Source: DASVFB01 sp963766345 (lineage in GTDB: Bacteria; Actinomycetota; Thermoleophilia; Gaiellales; Gaiellaceae). Taken from it: a DNA stretch of 64,000 nucleotides. Where the stretch lies: positions 744,001 through 808,000 of the forward strand of contig CAVXZL010000012.1 of assembly GCA_963766345.1 (NCBI GenBank), in the 5' to 3' direction. The notes beneath the pieces were generated by a model. It was not told the DNA's origin. It ran no database searches and worked only from the letters and a program-made list of their open reading frames with translations. Shown here piece after piece: positions 33,080 through 42,050 of this stretch; position 1 is the stretch's first letter, and each line of letters opens with the position of its first letter. Both the position numbers and the translations under genes were made by a program.

Positions 33080-34452
33080 CCCTCTGGCTCGGAGTCGGCG
33101 CGTTCGCCGCCGGCTTCGGCGCGCTCTCGATGCTGCGCCACCGCTCGTTCGAGACGGGACGCTTCGACCTCGGGAACATGGTGCAGGCGGTGTGGTTCAC
33201 CGCGCACGGGCATCCGCTGCGCGTGACGAACCTCCGCGGCGAGCAGGTACTGCGGCTCGGCGCGCACCTCGACCCGGTGCTCATGCTGTTCGCGCCGCTG
33301 TGGTGGATCTGGCCGAGCCCCGATCTGCTGCTCGTCGCGCAGGCGACGGCGCTCTCGCTCGGCGCGCTGCCGGTGTACTGGCTCGCGCGCAAGCACCTCC
33401 GTTCGCGCCGCGCCGGGCTCGGCTTCGCGCTCACGTACCTCGTCTATCCGGCGACGACGTGGCTCGCGCTGAACGAGTTCCATCCCGGGGCGCTCGCAAC
33501 ACCCGCGCTGCTGTTCGCGTTCTGGTACCTCGACGAGGACCGCCTCGTGCCGTTCGCCGTCTTCGCGCTTCTAGCGGCGATCTGCCGCGAGGACATGCCG
33601 CTCGTGATCGCCGGGTTCGGCCTCTGGTACGCGCTCGCGCGCGGCCGCCGGCGCGAAGGCCTGACGATCGCGGCCGCGAGCGTCGTCTGGACGCTCGTGG
33701 CCGTCACGCTCGTGATCCCGCAGTTCCGCGGCGGGCAGACGCCGTTCGTCGGGCGCTACAGCGAGGCGCGCGCCGCGGCTCTGCACCACCCGTGGACGCT
33801 GTTCGGCCTTGCGTTCGACCACATCGGCGTGCGGTACCTGCTGACGCTCGTCCTGCCGCTCGCGGGGCTCTGCCTGCTGGCGCCGGTCGCGCTCGCCGCG
33901 CTGCCTCCGCTCGCGTTGAACCTGCTCTCGGCGGTGCCGGCGCAATCGTCGATCCACTTCCACTACACCGCTGCGATCATCCCGCCGCTCATGGCCGCGG
34001 CCGTGCTCGGCGGCGCGCGCGTCCGTGAACTCGTCGGCGCACCGGTGGCGTCGATCGCGCTCGCGGCGTCGCTCGCCGGCAACTACCTCCTCGGCGCGAT
34101 ACCGATCTGGAACGAGCTGCCGCACGGCGAGTCCCTGCAATCGCGGGCCGCCGTCGTGACCGCGCACGACCGGGTGACGGCGCAGGCGCTCGCATTGATT
34201 CCGCCGCACGCTCCGGTCAGCGCGACGAACTCACTCGGAGCGCATCTGTCCGCACGCTCGCGCGTGCTCAGCTTTCCGTACGTCCAGGACGCGAAGTGGA
34301 TCGCCGTCGACGAGACGAAGCCCGGCTACGCCGACCGGCTCGCGCCGCTGCCGACGGCGGCGCAGGTCGTCTGGCTGCGGACGAACCCCGCGTGGCGGCT
34401 CGTGTTCGATCGCGACGGCGTGCTCGTCTTCCACCGCGTCCTGCCGCCCTAG
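33049..34452 (+). CDS. DUF2079 polytopic membrane protein, GT-C-like
   Basis: A 467-residue membrane protein with about nine to ten hydrophobic segments. It shows the DUF2079 hallmark FDLGNMVQAVWFTAHGHPL (residues about 38-56), GAHLDPVLMLFAPLWWIWP, ALNEFHPGALATPALLFAFW and a late SATNSLGAHLSARSRVLSFP. These features resemble GT-C glycosyltransferases that use lipid-linked sugars, with the acidic first loop. Start at ATG 33049 inside the end of the GT4 gene. Convergent with the next GT-C gene, whose stop codon it overlaps. Confidence 0.85.
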   Translation: MARADRRAPLALWLGVGAFAAGFGALSMLRHRSFETGRFDLGNMVQAVWFTAHGHPLRVTNLRGEQVLRLGAHLDPVLMLFAPLWWIWPSPDLLLVAQATALSLGALPVYWLARKHLRSRRAGLGFALTYLVYPATTWLALNEFHPGALATPALLFAFWYLDEDRLVPFAVFALLAAICREDMPLVIAGFGLWYALARGRRREGLTIAAASVVWTLVAVTLVIPQFRGGQTPFVGRYSEARAAALHHPWTLFGLAFDHIGVRYLLTLVLPLAGLCLLAPVALAALPPLALNLLSAVPAQSSIHFHYTAAIIPPLMAAAVLGGARVRELVGAPVASIALAASLAGNYLLGAIPIWNELPHGESLQSRAAVVTAHDRVTAQALALIPPHAPVSATNSLGAHLSARSRVLSFPYVQDAKWIAVDETKPGYADRLAPLPTAAQVVWLRTNPAWRLVFDRDGVLVFHRVLPP

Positions 34453-35519
34453 TAGATCGGGATCGTCTGTCGCAGCAGGTATGCGCAGATGACGAGCGAG
34501 AGCAGTGCCGCGCGCTCATCGTCCTCCGCCGCAGCGAGGGGGACGGCCCAGACGACATACCAGACGACGAGGTAGGGCAGCGCGAGCAGCAGCGCGCACG
34601 TGGCCAGTGCAAGGCGCGCGCGTCCTCGCCAGGCTTCCCGCGCGAGCCATGCGTACGCCACGATGAACGCAAGCGCGAAGAGCGCGATCGCGGCGCCGTG
34701 CGGCACACCCAGTTGCTGAAGCCGGTGCGGCAGCGACCAGCGGGTCTCGTGGTTCGCGTTCCGCGCGAGCGGCCCGAAGGCGTGGATCCAGCCGGTTCCA
34801 TAGCTGACGAACGCCGCGGCGCCGATCACGAGTGCCGCCGCTGCGAAGCCGATGTGGCCGACCCGGCGGTGTGTCGCGCGAGCCTCGAGCGCGCGCAGCG
34901 GAAGCAGGACGAGCGGCACCCACTTGACGAGCGCGGCCGTGGCCCACGCCGCTCCGGCGAGCTGGCGCCGGCCCGATGCCGCCGCCGCGAGCGCAGCGAG
35001 TACGAGCAGCGCGACCCAGGCGTCGTTGTGGCCACCGCCGCCGAAATGAACGGCGAGCACGGGATTCCAGCCGACGAAGAGCAGTGCGAGGGAACGCCGG
35101 GTCGAGAGGCGTGAGGCGAGCGCCGCAGCCGCGAGCACCGCGACGGCAGCGATCGACTTGTAGATCCAGGCAGCCGCGCCTGCGGAAGTCCCGGCGGCGC
35201 GCGCGAGCGGCTCGGACGCAAGCGTGAACGCCGGGCCGTAGACCGTCGTCGTGTGACGCCAGGCCGTGCCGACGTACGGGTACGCGGGATCGTCGGGGTA
35301 GGTGCTCGGCGACACGACGTATGGATTCGCGTCGTGCACCGTCGCAATGCGGCCGAAGTCCCAGTACGTCCATGCGTCGGTCGAGAGAAGCAGCGGCGCG
35401 GCAAGCGGCGCGAGTTGGATCGCGCACGCGATCGCCCAGACGGCAGCGAGACGAGGCGCAGACGCGCGAGCGAGCACAACGCCGGCCACGTAGGCCACGA
35501 ATGCCGCGGCCAGCAGCAC
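34449..35519 (-). CDS. GT87/mannosyltransferase-like membrane protein
   Basis: Polytopic GT-C-type protein, 356 residues from GTG 35519. LLSTDAWTYWDFGRIATVHDANPYVVSP holds the expected first-loop acidic residue and the NPY motif seen in polyprenol-phosphate-mannose transferases (quoted in full length of two adjoining pieces: LLSTDAWTYWDFGRI and ATVHDANPYVV). About ten membrane segments follow, including GWNPVLAVHFGGGGHNDAW. The frame stays open upstream to about 35670 and encodes a further hydrophobic stretch (AAGVAVLGLTTAAVLLAWP), but without ATG, GTG or TTG, so the true N-terminus is uncertain. Confidence 0.8.
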   Translation of the reverse strand: MLLAAAFVAYVAGVVLARASAPRLAAVWAIACAIQLAPLAAPLLLSTDAWTYWDFGRIATVHDANPYVVSPSTYPDDPAYPYVGTAWRHTTTVYGPAFTLASEPLARAAGTSAGAAAWIYKSIAAVAVLAAAALASRLSTRRSLALLFVGWNPVLAVHFGGGGHNDAWVALLVLAALAAAASGRRQLAGAAWATAALVKWVPLVLLPLRALEARATHRRVGHIGFAAAALVIGAAAFVSYGTGWIHAFGPLARNANHETRWSLPHRLQQLGVPHGAAIALFALAFIVAYAWLAREAWRGRARLALATCALLLALPYLVVWYVVWAVPLAAAEDDERAALLSLVICAYLLRQTIPIY

Positions 35520-35667
35520 GAGGAAGATCCAGGCGAGCTTCGACTCGCCGTTCGGATGGCCGCCGTTCCGCGGCTCGAGCGGCGATGCGTCAGGCCACGC
35601 GAGCAGAACGGCAGCCGTCGTGAGGCCGAGAACGGCGACGCCCGCTGCGAGCGCTACGCGACTGGAC

Positions 35668-37749
35668 CTAATTCGTCTGCTGGTAGTACGTCGTCGTCGG
35701 GGTGTAGGAGTAGCCGGTCGTCGTCTGGTCGGACGAGCCGCCCGTGTACTGCCACTCCCCGTGCCAGTCGTGGAACGTGGGGAACCTGTACGGGACGGAG
35801 AAGTCCTGTGGAGTCCTGTTCTCGAGCGCCTTGCTCATGAAGAGGTTCCAGATCGTCGCCGGGAACGTTCCCCCCGCGACCGAGATGCCGTGCACGTCGT
35901 ACATCGGGATCTCGGCGCGCTGGTAGCCGACCCACACGCTCGCCTCCAGCTGCGGCGTGTAACCCGAGAACCACGCGTCGGCGTGATTCTCGGTCGTTCC
36001 CGTCTTCCCGGCGGCGGGCCGGCCGAAGTACGCGCCGACGCCGGTGCCCGACTGCACGTTCTCCTCGAGGATCTTCGTCACCTCGTACGCGACGCCGGCG
36101 GAGATCACGCGCTTGCGCTGGGGAACACCCCAGCCGGCCTTCCTGTCCACCTGCCCCTTGCCGAGGATCACCTTCGTGATCGCCATCGGCTTCGAGTAGA
36201 CGCCGCCCGCGGCGAAGGTCGCGTACGCCGAGGCCATGTCGAGCGGCGTGACGGCGATGGAGCCGAGGCCGATCGACGGCACGAACGCGCCGTTCACGTC
36301 GAGACGCGTACGCACGCCGAGACGCTTGGCCATGTCCGCCACCTTCTCGGCACCGACGTCGAGCGTCAGGCGCGCGTACACGGTGTTGTCCGAGCTGAGC
36401 GTCGCACTCGTCACCGACGTGTTGCCCTTGTACGTGTGGTCGTACGTCTCGACGTGCCAGGGCTTGACCGCGCAAGGCCCGGTCGCGCAATCGAGCGGCG
36501 CCGAGAGGTAGTACGTCGAGTCCGGGTCCATGCCCTCCTCGACCGCCGCGGCGAGGACGAACGGCTTGAAGGTCGAGCCGGCCTGGCGATGTGCGTCGGC
36601 GATGAGGTTGAACTGGTTGTGCCTGCGCCCGGGCGACACGGCCGTCATGGCGCGAATCGCACCGTTCGCCGGGTTGATCGCGACGACCGCCGCCGCCGGA
36701 TCGCCCGGCTCGTTCAGCGTCTGATTGATCGCCTGACGCGCGTCGCGCTGCAGGAACGGATCGATCGTCGTGTACACGCGCAGGCCGCCGTGCCGGACGC
36801 GCGCCTCGCCGTACACACGCACGAGCTCGTCGCGCACGTAGCTGAAGAAGTAAGGCTGCTGGATCCGCTTGTAGAGCTCGCCGGCCTTGAGGTGCAGATC
36901 GTGGTTGCGCACGACGTGCCGGTACTGCCGCTTCGTGATGACTCCCGTCGCCAGCATGGCCCGCAGCACCTGCTTTCGTCTCGCCCGTGCCGCGCGCGGG
37001 TTCGCGAACGGGTCGTATTGCGACGGCGCCTGCGGCAGGCCGGCGAGGAGCGCGGCCTGCGCGAGCGTCAGCTCCTTCGCCGGCTTCGAGAAGTACGTCT
37101 GCGCGGCCGCCTCGACGCCGTAGGCCTGGCTGCCGTAGTAGATCTGGTTGAGGTAGGTCGTGAGGATCTTCCGCTTCGACCACTTGTCGGCGAGCTTGAC
37201 GGCGAGACACGCTTCGCGCAGCTTGCGCGTGAACGTCCGCTCGCGCGAGATGTAGAGGTTCCGGACGAGCTGCTGTGTGATCGTCGAGCCGCCCTGGACG
37301 ACCTTGCCCTGGCTGATGTCGGCCCAGAACGCACGCGAGATGCCGATCGGGTCGATGCCGCCGTGCTGCCAGAACCGCTTGTCCTCGATCGCGACCGTCG
37401 CCTTCGGTACCCACGGGCTGATCGCCCGCCAGGGCACCTTCTGCCGGTTCCGTCCTTCCGACGGGATCGATCCGAGGCGCGAGCCGTCCGCGGCGTAGAC
37501 GAACGTGTTCTGGCCGATCGAGAAGGGCTCGAGCGAGGCGAGCGAGCACCCCTGGTGGTACGCGATCGCGCCGCCCATGCCGACGCCGAGCAGCGCGATC
37601 GCGATGACCACGCCGAGGGCGGCGACGAGAATGCCGATCCTCCGCCCACGCCTGCCGCGCTTCTTCCGCTGTGCCCGCAAGCGCCGTGCGCGGAGCACGG
37701 CGAGCTCGAGCTCGTCGCTCCGGCGCGAGTCTCGCTGCGACGGGCTCAC
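35668..37749 (-). CDS. Class A penicillin-binding protein (glycosyltransferase/transpeptidase)
   Basis: Bifunctional peptidoglycan synthase of 693 residues, GTG start overlapping the mscS stop. A basic cytoplasmic tail precedes a membrane helix (38-64). The GT51 domain has IEDKRFWQHGGIDPIG with catalytic Glu122 and VQGGSTITQQLVRNLY. The transpeptidase has the nucleophile Ser392 in STFK, SDN at 453-455 and KTG at 582-584, all intact. The C-terminus is a Thr/Tyr/Gln-rich tail (TTTGYSYTPTTTYYQQTN). It sits in an envelope block with glycosyltransferases. Confidence 0.95.
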   Translation of the reverse strand: MSPSQRDSRRSDELELAVLRARRLRAQRKKRGRRGRRIGILVAALGVVIAIALLGVGMGGAIAYHQGCSLASLEPFSIGQNTFVYAADGSRLGSIPSEGRNRQKVPWRAISPWVPKATVAIEDKRFWQHGGIDPIGISRAFWADISQGKVVQGGSTITQQLVRNLYISRERTFTRKLREACLAVKLADKWSKRKILTTYLNQIYYGSQAYGVEAAAQTYFSKPAKELTLAQAALLAGLPQAPSQYDPFANPRAARARRKQVLRAMLATGVITKRQYRHVVRNHDLHLKAGELYKRIQQPYFFSYVRDELVRVYGEARVRHGGLRVYTTIDPFLQRDARQAINQTLNEPGDPAAAVVAINPANGAIRAMTAVSPGRRHNQFNLIADAHRQAGSTFKPFVLAAAVEEGMDPDSTYYLSAPLDCATGPCAVKPWHVETYDHTYKGNTSVTSATLSSDNTVYARLTLDVGAEKVADMAKRLGVRTRLDVNGAFVPSIGLGSIAVTPLDMASAYATFAAGGVYSKPMAITKVILGKGQVDRKAGWGVPQRKRVISAGVAYEVTKILEENVQSGTGVGAYFGRPAAGKTGTTENHADAWFSGYTPQLEASVWVGYQRAEIPMYDVHGISVAGGTFPATIWNLFMSKALENRTPQDFSVPYRFPTFHDWHGEWQYTGGSSDQTTTGYSYTPTTTYYQQTN

Positions 37750-38462
37750 GCGAACACGCCGGCGGCGCGCAGCCGCCGGTGCGCCCGCACGCGCAGCTCG
37801 CGCGCGAGGCGGTCGGCGTCACCAAGAGAGGGCGTCGGCTCCCGGATGGTGACCTCCGCGGTCTTCTCGCCGAGCGAGCTGACATAGACGTCGCCGCTCG
37901 TTTCGTTGCGCAGCGCTTCGAGCGCCGCGTCGAGGTCCTGGTCGAGAGGAATCTGCACCGTGATCTCCGCGGCCTTCTCCGAGCTCCGGATCGTGAGGTT
38001 GCGGATGGTATCCGAGGCCAGCTTCTCGTTCGGGATCACGAACCGCGCGTCGTCCTCGGTGCGGATGAACGTGTACGTCAGACCGATCTCCTCGACCGTG
38101 CCCTCGACGTCGTCGACGACGACCACGTCGCCGAGGCGGAGCGGCTGCGAGAACGCGATCAGGATCCCGGCGACCGCGTTGCCGATGGTGCGCTGCGCGG
38201 CAAAGCCGAGGACGAGGCCGATGACCGCGGACGACGCGAGGATGCCGCCCGCGATCGCGCGCACCTGCGGAATGACGAGCAGCGCCGAGAGCACGCCGAC
38301 GAAGACGATGGTCGTCATCACGACGCGCCGGACGGTCCGGTAGCGCGTCGCCACCTCGGGCGCCATCTCGCGCCGGCTCAGGGCCTTGTCGACGAGCTTC
38401 GCGAGGATGAGCGCTGCCACCACGACGATCGCCGCGGTGAGGAATCGTTGCCAGCTGTGCAT
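37746..38462 (-). CDS. mscS: Small-conductance mechanosensitive channel (MscS family)
   Basis: A 238-residue channel from ATG 38462 with three membrane helices. The pore helix carries IAGGILASSAVIGLVLGFAAQ (quoted residues within 20 at a time: AGGILASSAVIGLVLGFAAQ) and is followed by NAVAGILIAFSQPLRLGD, the MscS beta domain VDDVEGTVEEIGLTYTFIR, and IPNEKLASDTIRNLT. It protects cells on osmotic downshock. It is coupled to the PBP gene (GTGA overlap) and lies ten bases after the DUF2203 gene. Confidence 0.92.
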   Translation of the reverse strand: MHSWQRFLTAAIVVVAALILAKLVDKALSRREMAPEVATRYRTVRRVVMTTIVFVGVLSALLVIPQVRAIAGGILASSAVIGLVLGFAAQRTIGNAVAGILIAFSQPLRLGDVVVVDDVEGTVEEIGLTYTFIRTEDDARFVIPNEKLASDTIRNLTIRSSEKAAEITVQIPLDQDLDAALEALRNETSGDVYVSSLGEKTAEVTIREPTPSLGDADRLARELRVRAHRRLRAAGVFA

Positions 38463-38472
38463 GGGCGGGGTC

Positions 38473-38877
38473 CTATTCGGGATCGAGGAGCTTGCGTCCT
38501 GCGAACCCTTCTTCCAGCCCGTGCCAGTGCTCAACCCGGTCTTCGCCGAGCCTCCAGCAGAGCAGCACCTCCTCGCCGTGGAGGCGCGCGGGAAAGTCGA
38601 TCAGGCCGGTGCCGAGGTCCTTGACGATCGCGCCGCGCTCGTGGATCGCGTTCACGCGTCGGACAATCTCCACGCGCTCGCGCCGTTCCGCTTCCGCGAG
38701 CTCGGCGAGGGCGCCGGAGTCGATCCCGCCGCCGTTGCCGGCGATGCGGTGGGCCAGCGCCTCGCGCTCGGCCTGCAGGCGCTGGAGCCCGCGGTGATGC
38801 TCGACGAGCTCCTCGACGAGCGGGCGGATCTCGCGGAGCTCTTCGTTCGCCTCCGTGGGCGTGAAGCGGCGTGGCAT
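38473..38877 (-). CDS. DUF2203 family protein
   Basis: A conserved small protein of 134 residues of unknown function. It begins with RRFTPTEANEELREIRPLVEEL (in parts), has a charged helical middle and ends with GAIVKDLGTGLIDFPARLHGEEVLLCWRLGED (in parts) and VEHWHGLEEGFAGRK, the family hallmark. ATG start. It is the first gene of a leftward unit with mscS and the PBP gene, divergent from the mannosyltransferase-like gene. Confidence 0.85.
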   Translation of the reverse strand: MPRRFTPTEANEELREIRPLVEELVEHHRGLQRLQAEREALAHRIAGNGGGIDSGALAELAEAERRERVEIVRRVNAIHERGAIVKDLGTGLIDFPARLHGEEVLLCWRLGEDRVEHWHGLEEGFAGRKLLDPE

Positions 38878-38900
38878 GTCGCCCCTATGATCCGGACGTC

Positions 38901-40130
38901 GTGGTCGCCGGTCAACGACTCGAGCAGCGGCCCGCGGCCGGCGACACGTTGCCGCCGTGGCGGTCGGCGCGCTCGGCGATCGAGATCTTCGTCTGGTCGC
39001 GGCTCGCGATCTGGGCTGCTGCGCTCTTCGCGCTCCTGACGCTCGAGCCGATGCGGAACCCGAGGGCCGGCCGCTGGGACGATCCGCTGTTGACGCACGA
39101 CCTCGGCGCGGTGACCGACGTGTGGGCGCGCTGGGACTCCGTGCACTTCCTGCGAATCGCCGAGCACGGCTACTCGACGGCCGAGGCGGCGTTCTACCCC
39201 CTCTACCCGGGCCTCGTCGCGCTCGGCGGCCGCGCGCTCGGCGGCCATTACATCGTCACCGGCATCTTCTTCTCACTCCTCGCAACGCTCGCGTCGTTCG
39301 TGCTTCTCGAGCGTGTCGCGGAAGAACGGCTCGGCGCCGACGGCGGCCGCAGGGCCGTGCTCTACCTCGCGCTCTTCCCGACGGCGCTGTTCCTCCAGGC
39401 CGTCTACTCGGAGTCGCTCTTCCTCTTCTTGTCGCTGGCCGCGTTCGTCCTCGCCGAGCGCGGGCGCATCGCCTGGGCCGGCCTCGTCGTCGGGCTCGCC
39501 GTGCTGACGCGGCCGACCGGCCTGGCGCTCGTGCCGCCGCTGATCCTCATCGCGCGCGGGCGTTCGTGGCGGCTCGGGACGATGCTGCCGTTCCTCGCGG
39601 CGTACCCGCTCCTTCTCTGGCGCGACGCCGGCGACCCGTGGGCGTTCGCGCATGCCGAAGGGACCTGGCACCGGCACCTCTCGGCCGCCGGCCCGCTCGG
39701 CGGCGCGTGGGACGGCGCGCGCGCCGCATGGGCGGGCATCGAGCAGCTCGCGTCGGGATCGAACGCGCACGTCTACTGGACAGCCGTCTCGGCCGCGGAC
39801 TCGGCGCCGCTCCGCACGGCGGCGCTCAACCTCGAGCTCTTCGCCTTCCTCGCGCTCTTCGTCGCGCTCACCGTCGTCGCCTGGCGGGAGTTCGGCGCGC
39901 CGTACGGGCTCTTCGCGGCGCTGAGCCTCGCGCTGCCGCTCAGCGTTCCCAGCTCGCGCTGGCCGCTTCTCTCGCTGCCGCGCTTCGGGCTCGTCGTCTT
40001 TCCGTTCTTCCTCGCGCTCGCCTGGCTCGGCGGCCGCCACGCTCGCGCGCACGCGGCGATCGTCGGCTGTAGCGCGATCCTTCTCGGCGTGTTCGTCACG
40101 CAGTGGGCGCTGTGGAACTGGGTGGCGTAG
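38901..40130 (+). CDS. PIG-V-like membrane mannosyltransferase
   Basis: GT-C-type membrane protein of about 409 residues. It has an early membrane helix, VWARWDSVHFLRIAEHGY (the acidic first-loop motif WDSxHF typical of PIG-V-like enzymes), AAFYPLYPGLVALGGRALG, ALFPTALFLQAVYSESLFLF and LTRPTGLALVPPL, with about ten helices overall. GTG 38901 is chosen because an earlier frame start (38871) would run into the divergent DUF2203 gene; no clear ribosome site is visible. Overlaps the next gene by up to 28 bases. Confidence 0.83.
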   Translation: MVAGQRLEQRPAAGDTLPPWRSARSAIEIFVWSRLAIWAAALFALLTLEPMRNPRAGRWDDPLLTHDLGAVTDVWARWDSVHFLRIAEHGYSTAEAAFYPLYPGLVALGGRALGGHYIVTGIFFSLLATLASFVLLERVAEERLGADGGRRAVLYLALFPTALFLQAVYSESLFLFLSLAAFVLAERGRIAWAGLVVGLAVLTRPTGLALVPPLILIARGRSWRLGTMLPFLAAYPLLLWRDAGDPWAFAHAEGTWHRHLSAAGPLGGAWDGARAAWAGIEQLASGSNAHVYWTAVSAADSAPLRTAALNLELFAFLALFVALTVVAWREFGAPYGLFAALSLALPLSVPSSRWPLLSLPRFGLVVFPFFLALAWLGGRHARAHAAIVGCSAILLGVFVTQWALWNWVA

Positions 40131-40792
40131 AGACCCGCCGGCAGTACCCGTACCCGACCCGCCTGATCGCGTGGCTCGTGTTCGTCGCGCTGCTCACGGC
40201 CGTGAACTGGGCCGGGCGCCTGTCGGAGGGAACGCCGGACCCGAACTCCGCCTACCAGTGGGACGTCGCCGTCGGGGCGGCGCTCCAGTTCGTGTTCCTG
40301 CTCGGGATCATCGCGCTGATCGCGCGCGGCGCATGGGATCTGCTCGCCCTGCGCAGGCCGCTGAGCTGGAAGCGCGCGATCGGCGCAGGCTTCCTCCTGC
40401 TCGTCGTCGTCGACGTCGTCAACCTGGCGCTCGACCCGTTCCTCCATCCCGGCCGCGAGCAGGGCCTGACGCCGAGCAAGTGGGAGCCGCAACACGCCGG
40501 CGCCTTCGCCCTGTTCGCCTTCAGCGTCGTCGTGCTCGCTCCGGTGACCGAGGAGCTCGCGTTCCGCGGCCTCGGCTTCGGGCTGCTGCGCCCGTTCGGC
40601 GTCGTGCCGCCGATCGCCGGCTCGGCCATCCTCTGGGCGCTTGCGCACGGGCTGCTCGAAGCGCTGCCCGTGATCACGCTCCTCGGCCTCGGCCTGGCGT
40701 GGATTCGCTACCGCCAGAACAGCACCATCCCCGGCATGCTGATCCACGCGACGTTCAACGGCCTCGCGCTCGCCGCGTCGCTGCTCGTGTGA
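40103..40792 (+). CDS. CPBP-family intramembrane metalloprotease
   Basis: Membrane protein of 229 residues with about six helices and the CAAX protease/bacteriocin-processing signatures: VTEELAFRGLGFGLL (EExxxR), WALAHGLLEALPV (second-motif His) and PGMLIHATFNGLAL (HxxxN). The substrate is unknown; relatives process peptides or confer bacteriocin immunity. Start GTG 40103 (GTG 40112 is equally possible). It overlaps both the preceding gene and the PrcB-like gene (GTGA). Confidence 0.85.
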   Translation: MGAVELGGVETRRQYPYPTRLIAWLVFVALLTAVNWAGRLSEGTPDPNSAYQWDVAVGAALQFVFLLGIIALIARGAWDLLALRRPLSWKRAIGAGFLLLVVVDVVNLALDPFLHPGREQGLTPSKWEPQHAGAFALFAFSVVVLAPVTEELAFRGLGFGLLRPFGVVPPIAGSAILWALAHGLLEALPVITLLGLGLAWIRYRQNSTIPGMLIHATFNGLALAASLLV

Positions 40793-41166
40793 TCCGCGCG
40801 TCGGTCATCGCGGTGCTCGTGGTCCTCGCGGCCGGCTGGATCGCATACGTGCACGTCTGGCGCTACGGAGATGCGCGGCCGCTCACGTACCGCTTCGAGA
40901 AGGTGCCCGGCTTCGAGACACCGCGCGCGGCGGTGCGGGTCACGCACGTCGGCAACCAGGAGCACGTGCTGATCACGTCCGGCCCGCGCTCGTCGACGGG
41001 CTACTCGATCGAGGTGACGCGCGCGCTCGTCGAGCGGGGTCGCATCTCGATCGTCGTCCGCGAAGTCGACAGGCCCGGGCGCGCGAGGATCACGTACCCG
41101 TATCGTCTGCTCGTGTTCCGCGACCTCGGCAAGCCCGTCCACGTGCACTGGGAGGGACGTTCGTGA
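40789..41166 (+). CDS. PrcB-like secreted or membrane-anchored protein
   Basis: A 125-residue protein from GTG 40789 with an N-terminal hydrophobic segment (VIAVLVVLAAGWIAYVHVW) that could be a signal peptide or anchor. It then has a beta-rich domain with ITSGPRSSTGYSIEVTRALVER and a TYPYRLLVFRDLGKPV ending. This matches the C-terminal domain known from PrcB of a Treponema protease complex (GYxI...TYPY pattern). Coupled to the CPBP protease gene upstream and to chorismate mutase downstream by four-base overlaps. Role unknown. Confidence 0.68.
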   Translation: MIRASVIAVLVVLAAGWIAYVHVWRYGDARPLTYRFEKVPGFETPRAAVRVTHVGNQEHVLITSGPRSSTGYSIEVTRALVERGRISIVVREVDRPGRARITYPYRLLVFRDLGKPVHVHWEGRS

Positions 41167-41435
41167 CCGAACCCGACGATCCGATCATCCGCCAGCTCCG
41201 CGAGGCGATCTCCGACAACGACCGCAAGCTGATGGAGACGCTCAACAAGCGTCTCGAGCTCGTCGCGCGGCTGAAGCGCTACAAGGACTCGCACGGCATC
41301 GGCTTCGTCGATCCCGAGCGCGAGGAGTGGATCATGAGCTACCTGCAGCGCGCCAACCGCGGGCCGCTGTCGGCCGACGGCGTCCGTGAGTTCTTCACGC
41401 GCGTGCTCGAGTTGACGAAGCGCGAAGTGTCCTAG
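41163..41435 (+). CDS. Chorismate mutase (AroQ class)
   Basis: A 90-residue all-helical protein converting chorismate to prephenate for Phe/Tyr synthesis. Helix 1 has IIRQLREAISDNDRKLMETL with the acidic D-x-x-L pattern, followed by NKRLELVARLKRYKDSHG (active-site Arg and Lys), VDPEREEWIMSYL and a final helix with FFTRVLELTK. GTG start coupled to the PrcB-like gene. It is the second chorismate-using enzyme in the window after PabB. Confidence 0.88.
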   Translation: MTEPDDPIIRQLREAISDNDRKLMETLNKRLELVARLKRYKDSHGIGFVDPEREEWIMSYLQRANRGPLSADGVREFFTRVLELTKREVS

Positions 41436-41938
41436 TCGTCTTCTTCGCCGGCGGCGAACTCGTCCGGCGTCACGTTCTCGAGGAAGGAGCGGAACTTCGT
41501 CACTTCCTTCTCGAGCGCCTCGTCGCTGATCTCCTCGCCCTCGAACTCGATCGCGGACTCGTCGATCACCTCGTCGGCGACGAAGATCGGCGCCTCCGCG
41601 CGAACGGCGAGTGCAATCGCGTCGGAAGGCCGCGAATCGATCTCGATCTCCGACCCGTCCTGCTGCACCGTGATCTGCGCGTAGAAGGTGTTCTCGCGCA
41701 GCTCGGTGACGGCGACGTGCGTGACCCTCGCCCCGAGCTCGCCGAGGATGTCGGTGACGAGGTCGTGCGTCATCGGGCGGGGCGTCGCAGCGTTCTGCAA
41801 CTTCATGAGGATCGACGCGGCCTCCGAATGACCGATCCAGATCGGCAGGAAGCGGTTTCCTTCCACGGTCTTCAGCAGGACGATGGGCTGTTTGCCGACG
41901 AGATCGAAGCTGACCCCATAGACGCTCATCTGCTGCAT
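41432..41938 (-). CDS. Bifunctional nuclease family protein (DUF151)
   Basis: A 168-residue BFN-type protein. It shows VSFDLVGKQPIVLLKTVEGNRFLPIWIGHSEA (in parts: LLKTVEGNRFLPIWIG), TPRPMTHDLVTDIL, RENTFYAQITV and IDSRPSDAIALAVRAEAPIF, all characteristic. The C-terminus is acidic (ending AAGEEDD), a tail often seen in this family. Plant relatives have DNase/RNase activity; bacterial roles are unclear. Start at 41938 or at the internal Met at 41929. Convergent with chorismate mutase (four-base overlap). Confidence 0.87.
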   Translation of the reverse strand: MQQMSVYGVSFDLVGKQPIVLLKTVEGNRFLPIWIGHSEAASILMKLQNAATPRPMTHDLVTDILGELGARVTHVAVTELRENTFYAQITVQQDGSEIEIDSRPSDAIALAVRAEAPIFVADEVIDESAIEFEGEEISDEALEKEVTKFRSFLENVTPDEFAAGEEDD

Positions 41939-42050
41939 CAGCAGGACCCCGGCATGTGCGCGTCATTCTAGCTCCGGGGTCTCTCCTCAAACCCTGCCGG
42001 GCGGCGGTACCCGGCGTAACCAATCGGCAACAGGGGCCGTTGAACCTCTG

